A stretch of DNA of 64,000 bases from Vicia villosa (taxonomy: Eukaryota; Streptophyta; Magnoliopsida; Fabales; Fabaceae): contig NC_081185.1 in assembly GCF_029867415.1 (NCBI RefSeq), forward strand, positions 70,627,156-70,691,155, in the 5' to 3' direction. Positions 12,688 to 22,563 of the stretch are shown here, piece after piece. Position 1 is the first letter of the stretch. Each line of letters opens with the position of its first letter. The notes beneath the pieces were generated by a model, which was given only the letters and a program-made list of their open reading frames with translations, was not told the origin of the DNA and did not search any database. A program made the translations under genes and the position numbers.

Positions 12688-12775
12688 AATAAAATGTCCC
12701 AAGTGAGACTTGAACCCAGGACATTGGGTTTAATTCATCCCTCGCTTTGCCACTTGCGCTGCCATGGTTGAGTTA
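12688..12775 (-). repeat. tRNA-like (SINE head-like) segment inside LTR A
   Basis: The minus strand contains an A-box-like ATGGCAGCGCAAGTGG followed about 40 bases later by a B-box-like GGGTTCAAGTCTC, the internal RNA polymerase III promoter layout of tRNA-derived SINEs. I could not fold a clean tRNA cloverleaf. It may be a SINE insertion in this LTR copy or an old component of the LTR family. Confidence 0.3.
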
Positions 12776-13515
12776 TTTATATAATATGATTTGAATAATA
12801 TATATAAAAAATAACTCAATTGGAAATTCAAAACAGAAGTCAAATGTGGGCCCCAGTCGTATGAACCATCCAATCGCGTGGGGAGATAGATGCTGCCAAG
12901 GTTGACTGGCGAATGAGAACCTTCCACGCATGGTCAAGCTTTCCAAGCTACTATTCATCTTCTTCATCCTCGCCTCCTACGGATTTAGCCACGACTTCTT
13001 CCACGGTTTTTCCTGCGGATTTCCAAACCAGCCATGGCCAACTTTCACAACCTGCAAAAATCAAAGGAATACGATGCCAAACCAACCCAGATCGACCAAG
13101 AGAGATGTTGCGAAGCTGATGGTACGGTTATCTTGCCCTGAAAATCGTTACAAATACGAATACGAAAAGAAGCATCTTTGTGCCCTAGCCATGGTGATTT
13201 TCATTATGTGCCTTAAAGCTCCAAACTAACGGCCCAGATCTTCTTTAAATCATGTATAAGATTCAAATAGATGGTTAGTCTTCATTGAATCAAATTAAAA
13301 TATGAGATATGAAAATTCAAGAGTATGCATGAAGTTGGTGATTATGGCATGCAGTTTCCAGACGTGATCAATGCATAAAGAATACCTGAATCGACCTTAT
13401 GACTCCTTAAAGATTGAATGCAATGGTTGGAAGAGATTTTTTTGAACTTTGAGGGTGCCTTTAGGGCTAGGATTCGTGGTAGAAAACCTTGTGCTTTGCA
13501 TCTGAGCCTGGTGTG

Positions 13516-13523
13516 TTTATATA
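13516..13523 (-). promoter_or_regulatory. TATA box of LTR A
   Basis: The minus strand reads CACTATATAAACACACC. The TATATAAA lies about 1.17 kb into the LTR in its own orientation, a plausible U3/R border for an LTR of this size. Confidence 0.5.
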
Positions 13524-14691
13524 GTGGATGAATTAGGGTAACAACTTAGGAAAGGATCCATGAGATTGGTGACTTGGAAATATGATTGAAAATTTCTCCA
13601 AATCTTTCTATTTTTGGACCAATCTCCTCCCAATCTCTTTTCACGTGTTATTTCCCAATCAGTATTGGTTTTGGATTGATTGAATACTTAATGAGTGAAT
13701 CACATAATTTTGTTTCATTTACATGTGATTTTATTTTATTTATTTTGCATTTTAATAAATAAAACCAAAGATAAATAAACTAAAATCATAAAACAAACAA
13801 TATATGACCAATGGGCCTTTTATGAACTTGAATTCATGTGGTTAACTTAAAATTAGAGGCCCGATACTTGAAAACTCCAAATTTCCCCATTTAAAGGTTC
13901 ATGGATGTTTCCAAATTTACCCAACTCGCACCAACCATAACTCCTTCAATTTCAGTCATATGAGGGTTGTATAAGACTTTTTAGAAAGCTTAATGTATCC
14001 TCTAAAGGATCTTTTTGGTTTCACCTCAATTACATCTTCCATGCTCAAGTTATGAGCTTTTGAAAAAGATGACTTTTTGTTGACCTTTTGGAGGACCTGA
14101 AATGTTTTGGCTTATATCTCTTATGCGGAAGCATTTCTTGACCTTGGGCCCAACATCAAAGTTATAGAGAATCAAATTTCCTTGAGAATGAGCTTTGGTT
14201 GAGGAATTTATGATAAATTATGAGAGAGATATGATCAGTCAAAGTTGGGTTGACTTTCTCCTTAAAACCCTAATTTAACAACTTGGACTTTTGATGATTT
14301 CTGAACTTTTCTTGATGAATCATGATCAATCCTTGATCAAATGATGAATGATACTTCAAAATAAGGATGTTGACAAAAAATCAAGAATTTTGACTGTACT
14401 TTGACCACAGTTGACTTTTAGGTCAAACTAGTCGACTGTTGACTTTCTGAGCAATTGAGTGGTCAATCCTTGGAATTAAAACCTGAATTTTGTCATGGAG
14501 ATAGTTTGAAACATCATAAGCCATATGAAATGTATTGGAGATTTTGATTCATTGATTTTCTTCAGAGGAGTCAAAACCCTAGTTCATTAAGTCCTTGTCT
14601 AGGAGAGTGTGCTTGAGGTTAGGCCTTGATTCTTTGATATTCAAATGAGCTTGAGTATGAAAATGTGATGGGAAAATTTTGGGGTATGACA

Positions 14692-15658
14692 GTCGTCAAG
14701 TCCCAAAAGGAAACCAATCACGCCGTCCATCTCAAAAAAGTCTTCGAGCAGGCCCAGAAATGCAAAATGAGGTTTAATCCTGAAAAATGCACTTTCGGAG
14801 TTTGAGCGTGTAAATTCCTCGGCTTCTACCTGACAGAAAGAGGAATCGAGGCAAATCCGGACAAATGTAGAGCCTTCTCGGATTTCCCCACACCGAACTC
14901 GAAGAAATCCATCCAATCCCTGAACGGAATGCTCACATCACTATCCAGATTCGTGGCCAAGTCCGCCCAAAATGCCCTTCCCCTGGAAAGCTCTCCCATC
15001 TCAAGCAAGCTCTCTCATGCCCGCCTGTCCTCTCGAGGCCTGGCAATGGAGAAACCTCTACATATACCTCGTCATCGCCGCCGAAGCTATCAGTGCTGCC
15101 CTCATCCGAGAAACCCTAGAAGGCCAGAGGCCCATCTATTTCACGAGCAAAGCGCTCCAGGGCCCCGAGGTTAGGTACCAGCAGATCGAGAAAGTCGCGC
15201 TCACACTAATCACCACGGCCAGAAGACTGAGGCACTACTTCTTAGCACACACCATAGTCGTACGAATCGAGCAACCTATAAAGCAGCTACTTGGACGTCC
15301 CGACATGGCCGGAAGGATGCTCCGCTGGTCGCTAGAAATTTCGGAGTTCAACATAAAGTACAAAGGGAGAAAAGCTCTTAAAGCACAAGTTCTAGCGGAC
15401 TTCATGGCCGAAATGGCTTTCCCCGAGACAACCACCTGTTACGCCCATAAATGGACCTTGTATGTGGATGGAGCGTCAAGCTCGTCTGGAAGCGGAGCAG
15501 GTATCATCCTAGAAAACAGAGAGGGGACCCTGATAGAAGTATCACTCTCCATATCTTTTCCAACCTCCAAAAACCAAGCAGAATACGAGGCACTTCTCGC
15601 AGGACTACGCCTCGCTAACGACCTGGAAGCCAAGGAAATCGAAGTATTCAATGATTCC
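14692..15658 (+). pseudogene. element D pol, part 1 (reverse transcriptase C-terminus, RNase H)
   Basis: The frame opens at VVKS just after the lost YxDD motif and continues through CKFLGFYLTERGIEANPDKC and the reverse transcriptase connection. RNase H follows (YFTSKALQGPEVRYQQIEK), then the second RNase H (LYVDGASSSSGSGAG, NQAEYEALLAGL). Damage: a TGA stop at 14803-14805, and a deletion with frameshift near 14960-15040, where the residues leading into the RNase H are missing. The frame is cut at 15658 inside the second RNase H (FNDS) by insertion of element C and resumes at 31357 (QLVASHISGEY). Confidence 0.85.
15654..15658. other. target-site duplication of element C, left copy
   Basis: ATTCC at 15654-15658 matches ATTCC at 31357-31361, immediately outside the two LTRs. 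Removing C and one copy restores an open reading frame through the second RNase H of element D (NDS-QLVASH), which confirms the borders. Confidence 0.95.
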
Positions 15659-16644
15659 TGTTTACGGTGATTTCCGGTAAACAACCGCTAGTCTTCCAAA
15701 CTATAATAAATATGATTTGGTTACTTGCAGGATCGACTAGATTGATCCTAGGACACATAGTCAAGAAGATTGTTATCAATGTTTATTCGAACCATATTCA
15801 TTATTTGTCTTCTTCAATAAGCGTTGTTCGATTAAAGAACAAATAGTCTTGACAATCACTTTGTTATATATAAATGTGACTTCAATGGAAAGATAAGTAA
15901 CATAACATAGAAAATTAAAAAGACTATTGAAATGTAAAGAATCTTAAACTGCAGAAATGTAAAAGACTTTGAAAGTAAATAGCATGAAAGTAATTCGAAA
16001 GTAAATGACGTTAAAGTAAAGATACAGAAATGTAAATGGCAAGAAGTAAACGAAATGCAGTAATTCTGGAAGATAAAAACAAAAGATAATACACATGTAT
16101 TAAAATGGTGGTGTCATACGTACATTTTCTCAGCGAACTCTTTCTCTTAACGCTTGATACTTGAGTAAATATGTGAGTGATTTGTACAAAATGAACACAC
16201 GGAATCCTAACATTAAGACTCCTATTTATACTAGTTTCGACCTTAACGGTCCTATACTAATCTGCTGCCACGTTTCTCATAAAAACTCCTAGCGATGCCA
16301 TCTGTTACTTGGACAGTTACGAAACCGTCTTCGAATTTCAAATCTTCCCGCCTGAGTCTGTCTTCGACGCATGGCAGTGTATTAAGCAAACACTACGAAA
16401 AAACACGCTAAGTAGTAACACTTGAATATATTTACAAATTTGTCTAAGTCCCCGAAGACACATACTTTTCGCTAGCTTTCAGTACTCATTATCTTCATAG
16501 CGAACTTAGAAATATTTACTCTCGAAGCATGACCATCAGTAGTCATTCTTTTATTTTTAAGGGATGGCCATCAGTAACCATCTTTCCTTCGATTTTCTAC
16601 CTCTTCGAAGGATAAATATTTCAAAACGAAATCTTCAGCTAACA
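15659..16644 (-). repeat. 3' LTR of element C
   Basis: 986 bp, TGTTTACGG...CAGCTAACA on the plus strand. Compared base by base by eye with 30371-31356, the only difference I find is A at 16371 versus G at 31083. Its minus-strand TATA box is at 16230-16223 (TATAAATA). Confidence 0.95.
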
Positions 16645-16656
16645 AATTGCCCCCAA
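16645..16656 (-). promoter_or_regulatory. polypurine tract of element C
   Basis: The minus strand reads TTGGGGGCAATT directly upstream of the 3' LTR. It is the G-run tract expected at this point to prime plus-strand synthesis. Confidence 0.75.
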
Positions 16657-16922
16657 TAAATGCCTGTTTCGAGAGTCAACAGAAATAGGCGTTTCTTGTC
16701 ATTATAAGATTTCGTTCTTTATTGATCTTTGAGAGTTCCAAGACGGCTGACTAACGTCATAATCATTGATGACCCTGTTTCCGAAACGTCTTGTCATTTT
16801 CAAAGATGTCTTCTCATAACTTACATTCCCACGTTTCAACCTTACTTCTTGATCATTACTCCTACATACTAGGAGTGAAGCTATCTCTTATTCGACCGCC
16901 GTTGGATTAAATCACCAGCCGC

Positions 16923-16988
16923 CACGTGTTCTTTGGATTTTACCCAAAAGATTTAAAAAGGGTTTCCGTTAAACCTTTAAATACTTGG
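16923..16988 (+). promoter_or_regulatory. promoter of antisense gene 1 of element C
   Basis: A G-box core CACGTG (16923-16928) is followed by a TATA-like TTTAAATACTTGG (16976-16988), about 110 bases before the ATG at 17098. The 11-mer TAAATACTTGG recurs exactly at the equivalent place before the antisense gene of element D (minus strand, 36537-36527). Confidence 0.5.
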
Positions 16989-17097
16989 TCTTATACTTCT
17001 ACACAACCTTCCACCTCTATTTCTTCATCTTCTTCAAAAGAAAACCAAACATCTTCAATCTCTTCAAAATCTCGTTCTCTTAATCGGAAATTTCTCT

Positions 17098-20000
17098 ATG
17101 GCTTCATCTTCAAATGTTCTTCAACCTGCTCTGAAGCTCCAATCAACAATACGGTCTGGGGAACAAGAGCACGTTCAAAACCCTAACACCGAAGAAATAT
17201 GCGCTATTTACGCTTCCCAGGTAATCATTCCCTTTGAACTTTCTGGAAAATCTCTCGCTTTTATGGGTCCATTACCAGGTGAAAATATCCCATCTCTGAA
17301 TAAATTCTTCCCTGCTTATTACAAGACTAGACCATTAGTTAGTAAAATTAAGATAGATGAAGATGGCTGTTCTCCCCCAGGAAAATCTGCTAACATGGAA
17401 GAAACTCCCACTGAAACCCCTTTAGCTTTAGCGAAAATTAGGGTAAACTATATGACCAACTCTGTAAAAGTGTTTAGATCAATCCCTTTGGCCAAGGATC
17501 CTGATTTGTACTATGCCTGGTTAGAAAAAGTAGAGAAACAGAAAGAATCCTTCTGGAAATCATTAGGAATATACGATTTGATTCAACTGTCCAAGACAGG
17601 TTTAGAATACAACCAACCCATGTTAGTAGCAGCGGTTCACTTTTGGGATGCTTCTCACAACACTTTCCATCTCCCCTGCGGAATGGTTACCCCTACTCTT
17701 TTTGATGTGGCTGCGATTACAGGACTTCGACCAACTGGCAAAACCTTCGATCCTAACGAAATGGATAATGATACTATTAGTTTTAATGACTCACAAGTCA
17801 CTTATACTGCATTCATCCAGAAGCATCATATTACCACCGAAACGGCAGTATCCGATGAAGAACATATTGCTTTTCTAGCGCTATGGCTTTCACGATGTGC
17901 CTTCTGTTCAAGATCTATTCAAGTTGCAAAGAGATATCTTTGCATGGCTAATCAGTTGCATGCTGGAAAAAAGCTCAACCTCAGCCAACTGCTTTTAGGG
18001 TCTCTTTATGAAAACCTCAGCGAAGCTGCATCCCTCACCAAGAATTTCAAATCTGGTAGTTTACTTTATGCTGGCCCTTTCTGGCTATTACAACTGTGGC
18101 TTAATGCTACATTCGAAACTCATCTTCCCTTTCGAGGAAACGTCAATGAGGAAGATAGCAAAATCAAGAATCGAACTATAGAAGGAACCAGGTTAGCTTA
18201 CCTAACTCCAAAAGAAGAAATTGGAAAGCTTCGTGAACACTTCTTGGCGTATTCAATGATGTTTGCCCGACGTAACCAGTTCGATCCTTCTATGGCCCCC
18301 TTTGTACACAGAACAATAGGTCCTGAATGGTTTACTCGAAAATTTCCACCAACATCTCAGGATCAACAAACTGAGTCTATGGAAATCTGGGAAGCCTTTC
18401 TGACTCCAAGGTTGTTTTCCCATCGTCTTCGACCATCCAAAGGTCAATGCATTCTCATGTGCTACCAACCAAATTTGGTCTCGAGACAGTTTGGTTTGGT
18501 TCAAATAAAACCCAAGTGTTTATATGAGAAAAGAAACCATATGTGTTTCCATACCTTGTACTTGACTGAAGAAGAATGTAAAACAAAAATCAACAAATAC
18601 GTTGACACCACCAAACTTCCTCCTGTCTCTTTCGAACCTGCTTTTTATTCTACACCAGACTTTCATCAATGTTGGACGGATTATTATAACTCTCAAATCT
18701 TTGATGCTGACAGCCTTGCTCAAGCACTAACTGCAGCTTTTACTGATGTGCAGGAGAATTTTCAAAAAGGTACTTCAACTCATATTAAAGAAATCCAAGC
18801 TTTTCAAAAATTCTTTGAAACTATCTACAGGCCTGATGATCTTAGTCGGACCGTTCGTGAGGCTGCAGTCATTTTGCGCGAAAAGTTTTCTGCCAAACTG
18901 GATAAGTTGAAATTGCCCTCGTATGTTCGACCAGAACTACGTTATGAAGTGGCTTTCAAACTTAATCCTCCAAAATTCCCTCCACTACCAAGTGCTGATT
19001 TTGGTGTGGCTCTAAGTCCTCCTTCCCCAGACTGGTTCGTGTGTGGGAATGCTCTCAAAATTCTTCAAGAGAGTACCAAAAAACGCGCTGAACGAGTGGT
19101 TCCGACTAAGCACACCTTGGATACTTTCAAAGGACATCTTCATATAGATCTTAAACATGTTCGTGTCCTGACCCCAATACCTGAAGGTTTGGATTAAGAC
19201 AATCTTTTCGACTGACTTTTCTTTTCTTTGCTGATATACTGATTTCAGTTTCAACTACAGCTGTTGCACGAAGGAGGAAGATCAAGGAAGCTTCTGCCCA
19301 AAAAGATTCTGGGACATCTCAGAGCAATAAACCAAGTGAAAGTGATTCCATCATTACCGGCAAGAAGCCCACGGTATATACTCATCTCATACTCTTGATT
19401 TTGCACAATCTGTGAGTAGTATCCATCTTACTTACTGTCTATTTGCCAGAGCTCGAAACCCCCAACAGGTTCGAAGCGGAAAGCTTCCCCAACAACTGCC
19501 TCAGATGGCGAAGATAAATCTCCTCCCCCAACTAGACAAGGACAAAAGAAGAGACAAAAAGCTGTTACCCCTTCGAGAAAAGGGAAAAGAATAAGCCCTT
19601 CTAAAATTGTTTCTCCTGGTGAAAAGGCGTCCTCTGAAGAGTCTCCTTTGAAAACTGCTAGTAATGCTTTCGTTGTGGAAAGTCATAATTCGAGTCCAGA
19701 CAACATCCCAACCAAGGTATTTGGGTTCCACCCCACAGATTATCTTATGATCTTAACCAAATAATTAAACTGACATTTACCTTGTTATTGCAGGAAGACG
19801 CTGGCACTGCCACTTCAGGTTTCAAGGACCATGTCTTCACCATTAATGTTGACAAACTTTACAGTAATTGTCAAACTTTAACTTTCGTTAACTAAACTCT
19901 TCAAAAGTTTATTTTTATGACTAACTTTGCTCTGTTTAACATAGGTACCTCTCAAAATCAAACTCATGTTCTTTCGCCAGTCTTTTAAGACGTTAGGCCA

Positions 20001-21024
20001 ATTGCTACCATATTGCCTAATGAACCGGTCGAAGAAAGTCACTCTACTGACGAATCCCCACCTACTCATCAAAACAAAAATTTGGAAGAAGATCACCCAT
20101 TCTCAGGCAGCGACAATGTGAACCCCCAAACACATGACAGTGAAGATACTGCGTCGGAGCGAGATGCTATGGAGGAAATTTCTCAACCAGCAAAACAAGA
20201 TCCTCAAGGTACTTCGACTCTTGAGACGAAAAACCATTCCTGAGACAACTTCGACGCTTGCCCCTGTGAAGCCTACTCCTTTGGAGCTGGAACAGCTTAA
20301 GCAAACTGATCCTCTTAGTTTCTTAAAGGCCATCATGGATGCGAATACTTCTTCGCCTTCGGAGCTTAATGTCTCTCCAGTTGCAACTGTAGAATCTGGT
20401 GATAAAGAAGACATTCCTAGCCTCCTCCGACAAATAAAGGAGAGATTCTTTGGGGTCAATCTTGTAGATGTCCTCAACCGGGAACCTATTAAGAGTCACA
20501 ACTTAAATCAACTTCTAAAGAAGGTAGATTTGCTTCAAGTTTCCACAGAAGTTTCAGAGGTAATTGTTCTGTTAGGCTCTCTACTCGAGCAACTCCAGGC
20601 CAACATTCTTCGAAGGCAAAATGTCGAAAAAGAGCTATCTGAGACAAAGGCCTCTCATGACTCTTCATGGAACTCTGCTGTGGACGCAACGAAACAAGGT
20701 GAGGCCCTCAAGCTCAAACATTCAGAAAATCAGAAGGCCTTTGATGATCATGAGAAGAACATCAACTCCTGGAAACAAGAGATAAAGGCACTCGAGGGCA
20801 AGATAAAAGAAGCTGAACGTTGTCAGGCAGCCCTACAAAAATCTAACCAACAAGATTTGCTCGAAGTGGTGCAGTCGGGCATTAGACATTTCGAGACTGC
20901 ACAAAAATTAGTGCCAAAAATCGAAAGTTTGAAGAAACAACGGGCACTAATCGAGCTTCGTATGTCTTCATGGGAAACTCAATACTTGAAGATCAAAACG
21001 GATCTCCCTGAGGATTTTAACTAG
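17098..21024 (+). pseudogene. antisense gene 1 of element C: plant mobile domain protein with coiled-coil tail
   Basis: Runs opposite to gag-pol. Exon 1 (17098-19186) encodes about 696 residues with a plant mobile domain, roughly residues 130-420 (HFWDASHNTFHLPCGMVTPT, LFDVAAITGLRPTG, FLALWLSRCAFC, PFWLLQLWLNATFE). In-frame exons follow with GT-AG borders: 19261-19373, 19450-19716, 19794-19863, and a last exon from about 19945 to 21024. Exons 2-3 are basic and Ser/Pro-rich with nuclear-localisation-like clusters (GQKKRQK, SRKGKR). The last exon ends in a long coiled coil (from about 20590) and stops at 21024. Unspliced, exon 1 reads into a stop at 19195, giving 699 residues. Damage: an in-frame TAA at 19986-19988, and one extra A in an A-run near 20230 that shifts the frame. 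Plant mobile domains occur both in host genes and in transposons. The function in the element is unknown, possibly in silencing evasion or nuclear trafficking. Confidence 0.75.
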
Positions 21025-21470
21025 ATGTTTTTAATCCTGTTACTTGTTGCGCCTTTGTTTTGTAATCGAGACTACTGTAGACTCATAATATTTGTATGCT
21101 TGACTCCCATCTATATCTATAATGTTTGCCAGCATTTCTTTTTAGCGAATCTAAACATTTCTGCCAAAATATATCTTTAGATTCTCTACAGTGCTTTTTA
21201 TTTAATGCAACATGTAGAATCCTGAACATCTTTCGCAGCGTTCTTGCCTCTAGACTTGACGTTTCCACTTCTTCTAGCCATAATCATTATTAAAAAGTGA
21301 CGTCACTTTCTCCAAAACGTCGGTTTTAAGACGTGCGTGCATCAGTTTAATGATTACTTCTCAACTTCCAAGGGCGGGAAACGGCGGAAGCCATAACTTC
21401 TTTCTTTGGAAAACCAACCGCAGTCCAATCACTCATAACAATTAAAACCCAACCTTCAGTATTCCCAGTC

Positions 21471-21478
21471 TATATAAA
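21471..21478 (+). promoter_or_regulatory. TATA box of antisense gene 2 of element C
   Basis: TATATAAA in the context AGTCTATATAAAGGGCC, 109 bases before the ATG at 21587. The region from the stop of antisense gene 1 (21024) to here is non-coding and would hold the terminator of gene 1 and the promoter of gene 2. Confidence 0.7.
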
Positions 21479-21586
21479 GGGCCAAATATTGGTCTTCATT
21501 TCTTCATTCATGCGTTTTCTCTCCAAACCAAACACAGAAAAAAAAAACACACAACTTCTCTTTCAGAACAACTTTCTTATCTTGCA

Positions 21587-22321
21587 ATGGCTGAACCCCT
21601 CTTTTTTAACGACATCAAAGCCCTCATCAGAGGCGAGTTCAGAATCTCTAAGGATGAACTTGTTCGCCATTTCATCAACATCGAAACCCTGTTTGTCAAC
21701 CAAGAACTGGACTTCTATTTTGAAGAAGTCTTGGAGGGTGCTATTTACCCCAACATGGTGGCAGAATTCTGGATGAATGCGTCTTTACGCATAGATCCTG
21801 AAGGTAGGACCACCATTGATTCTGAGATTCGACACGCTCGTCTCAGCATTACTCCCACCACTATTGCCAACCTGATAAAATGCAATAACTCTGGTGAAAC
21901 TTTTGATGACAACAGTTTCAGCATGACTACTCATCTCATGCTGAGAACTCTTATGGACAATGATCGCTTCAGCGCCAAAGTCATCAGGATCTGGCACCAG
22001 ATGCTCGTGGGGAACTTCCAACCTCAGCGGATCGACGAAAACAACATCATGGTTGAAGACTTGGAGTTCATCCTCTGTGGTCTTCGAGGGAGGAAAATTA
22101 ACATTCCTTTAATGATCTTCAAAGGACTTGTTAAAGCTGTCTCTGCCGGTGTTGACCGTCGAGGGAGTGTGACTTGTCTTCCCTACGGGAGACTCCTTAG
22201 TTACATTTTTCTTAGGAAAGGCGTAGTGAGAAGGATGCGTGATTCTGGAGCCAGGGATATGTTCGAGGCTGAACCTTCTCCTGTGTTATCTTTGGACAAT
22301 TTAGACCAAAGGATTAACTAG
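21587..22321 (+). CDS. antisense gene 2 of element C: putative plant transposon-type protein
   Basis: A single-exon 244-residue frame, MAEPLFFNDI to SLDNLDQRIN, on the strand opposite gag-pol, between antisense gene 1 and the 3' end of pol. The pattern YPNMVAEFWMNA ... ITPTTIANLI ... IWHQMLVGNFQPQR ... LEFILCGLRGRKINIP resembles the 'putative plant transposon protein' domain often seen in legume and grass repeat proteins. I infer this by pattern, not by search. No signal peptide or membrane segment is seen. It is intact, with a good TATA box upstream and T-rich, TGTAA-containing sequence downstream (22365). It converges with pol: stops are 242 bases apart (22321 and 22564). Confidence 0.6.
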   Translation: MAEPLFFNDIKALIRGEFRISKDELVRHFINIETLFVNQELDFYFEEVLEGAIYPNMVAEFWMNASLRIDPEGRTTIDSEIRHARLSITPTTIANLIKCNNSGETFDDNSFSMTTHLMLRTLMDNDRFSAKVIRIWHQMLVGNFQPQRIDENNIMVEDLEFILCGLRGRKINIPLMIFKGLVKAVSAGVDRRGSVTCLPYGRLLSYIFLRKGVVRRMRDSGARDMFEAEPSPVLSLDNLDQRIN

Positions 22322-22563
22322 CAAGTTTTTTACCTTAGGTTTAATCTTTATATGCCTTCCTTTCTTTTTGTAACCTCAGATCCTATTCTTTGGATCTTTT
22401 TGTAAGGAATGTACTTCTATGTTTGAAATGAAAAAAATATTTTGGTGTCTTCTTTGATTTTCTTTCCATAATTCTTTCTGATTGTGAAGCCATTTTGATC
22501 AATGTGAAGTATATTTTTTGACACATGCCTGACCATTTTGGCTTTTCGTAGTACCCTGAGTAT

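Larger units (their letters stand above)
10866..14691 (-). repeat. 5' LTR of Ogre-like element A
   Basis: On the plus strand the LTR starts TGTAATACGG, beside the primer site, and ends TTGGGGTATGACA; in its own orientation it runs from TGTCATACCCC to CCGTATTACA. At 14692 the reading frame of element D's reverse transcriptase resumes immediately (VVKS), so the right border is exact. The LTR is 3,826 bp. It shares a block with LTR B (about 14090-14330 versus 56010-56270, e.g. GTTTTGGCTTATATCTCTTA), so A and B are related families. No protein gene is recognised inside; open frames here are short. Confidence 0.75.

Noticed and set aside
12930..13229. 99-codon plus-strand frame with a signal-peptide-like start (MVKLSKLLFIFFILASYGFS)
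   Set aside because: It lies antisense within LTR A, has no known family or promoter, and overlaps another open frame; a chance frame is more likely.
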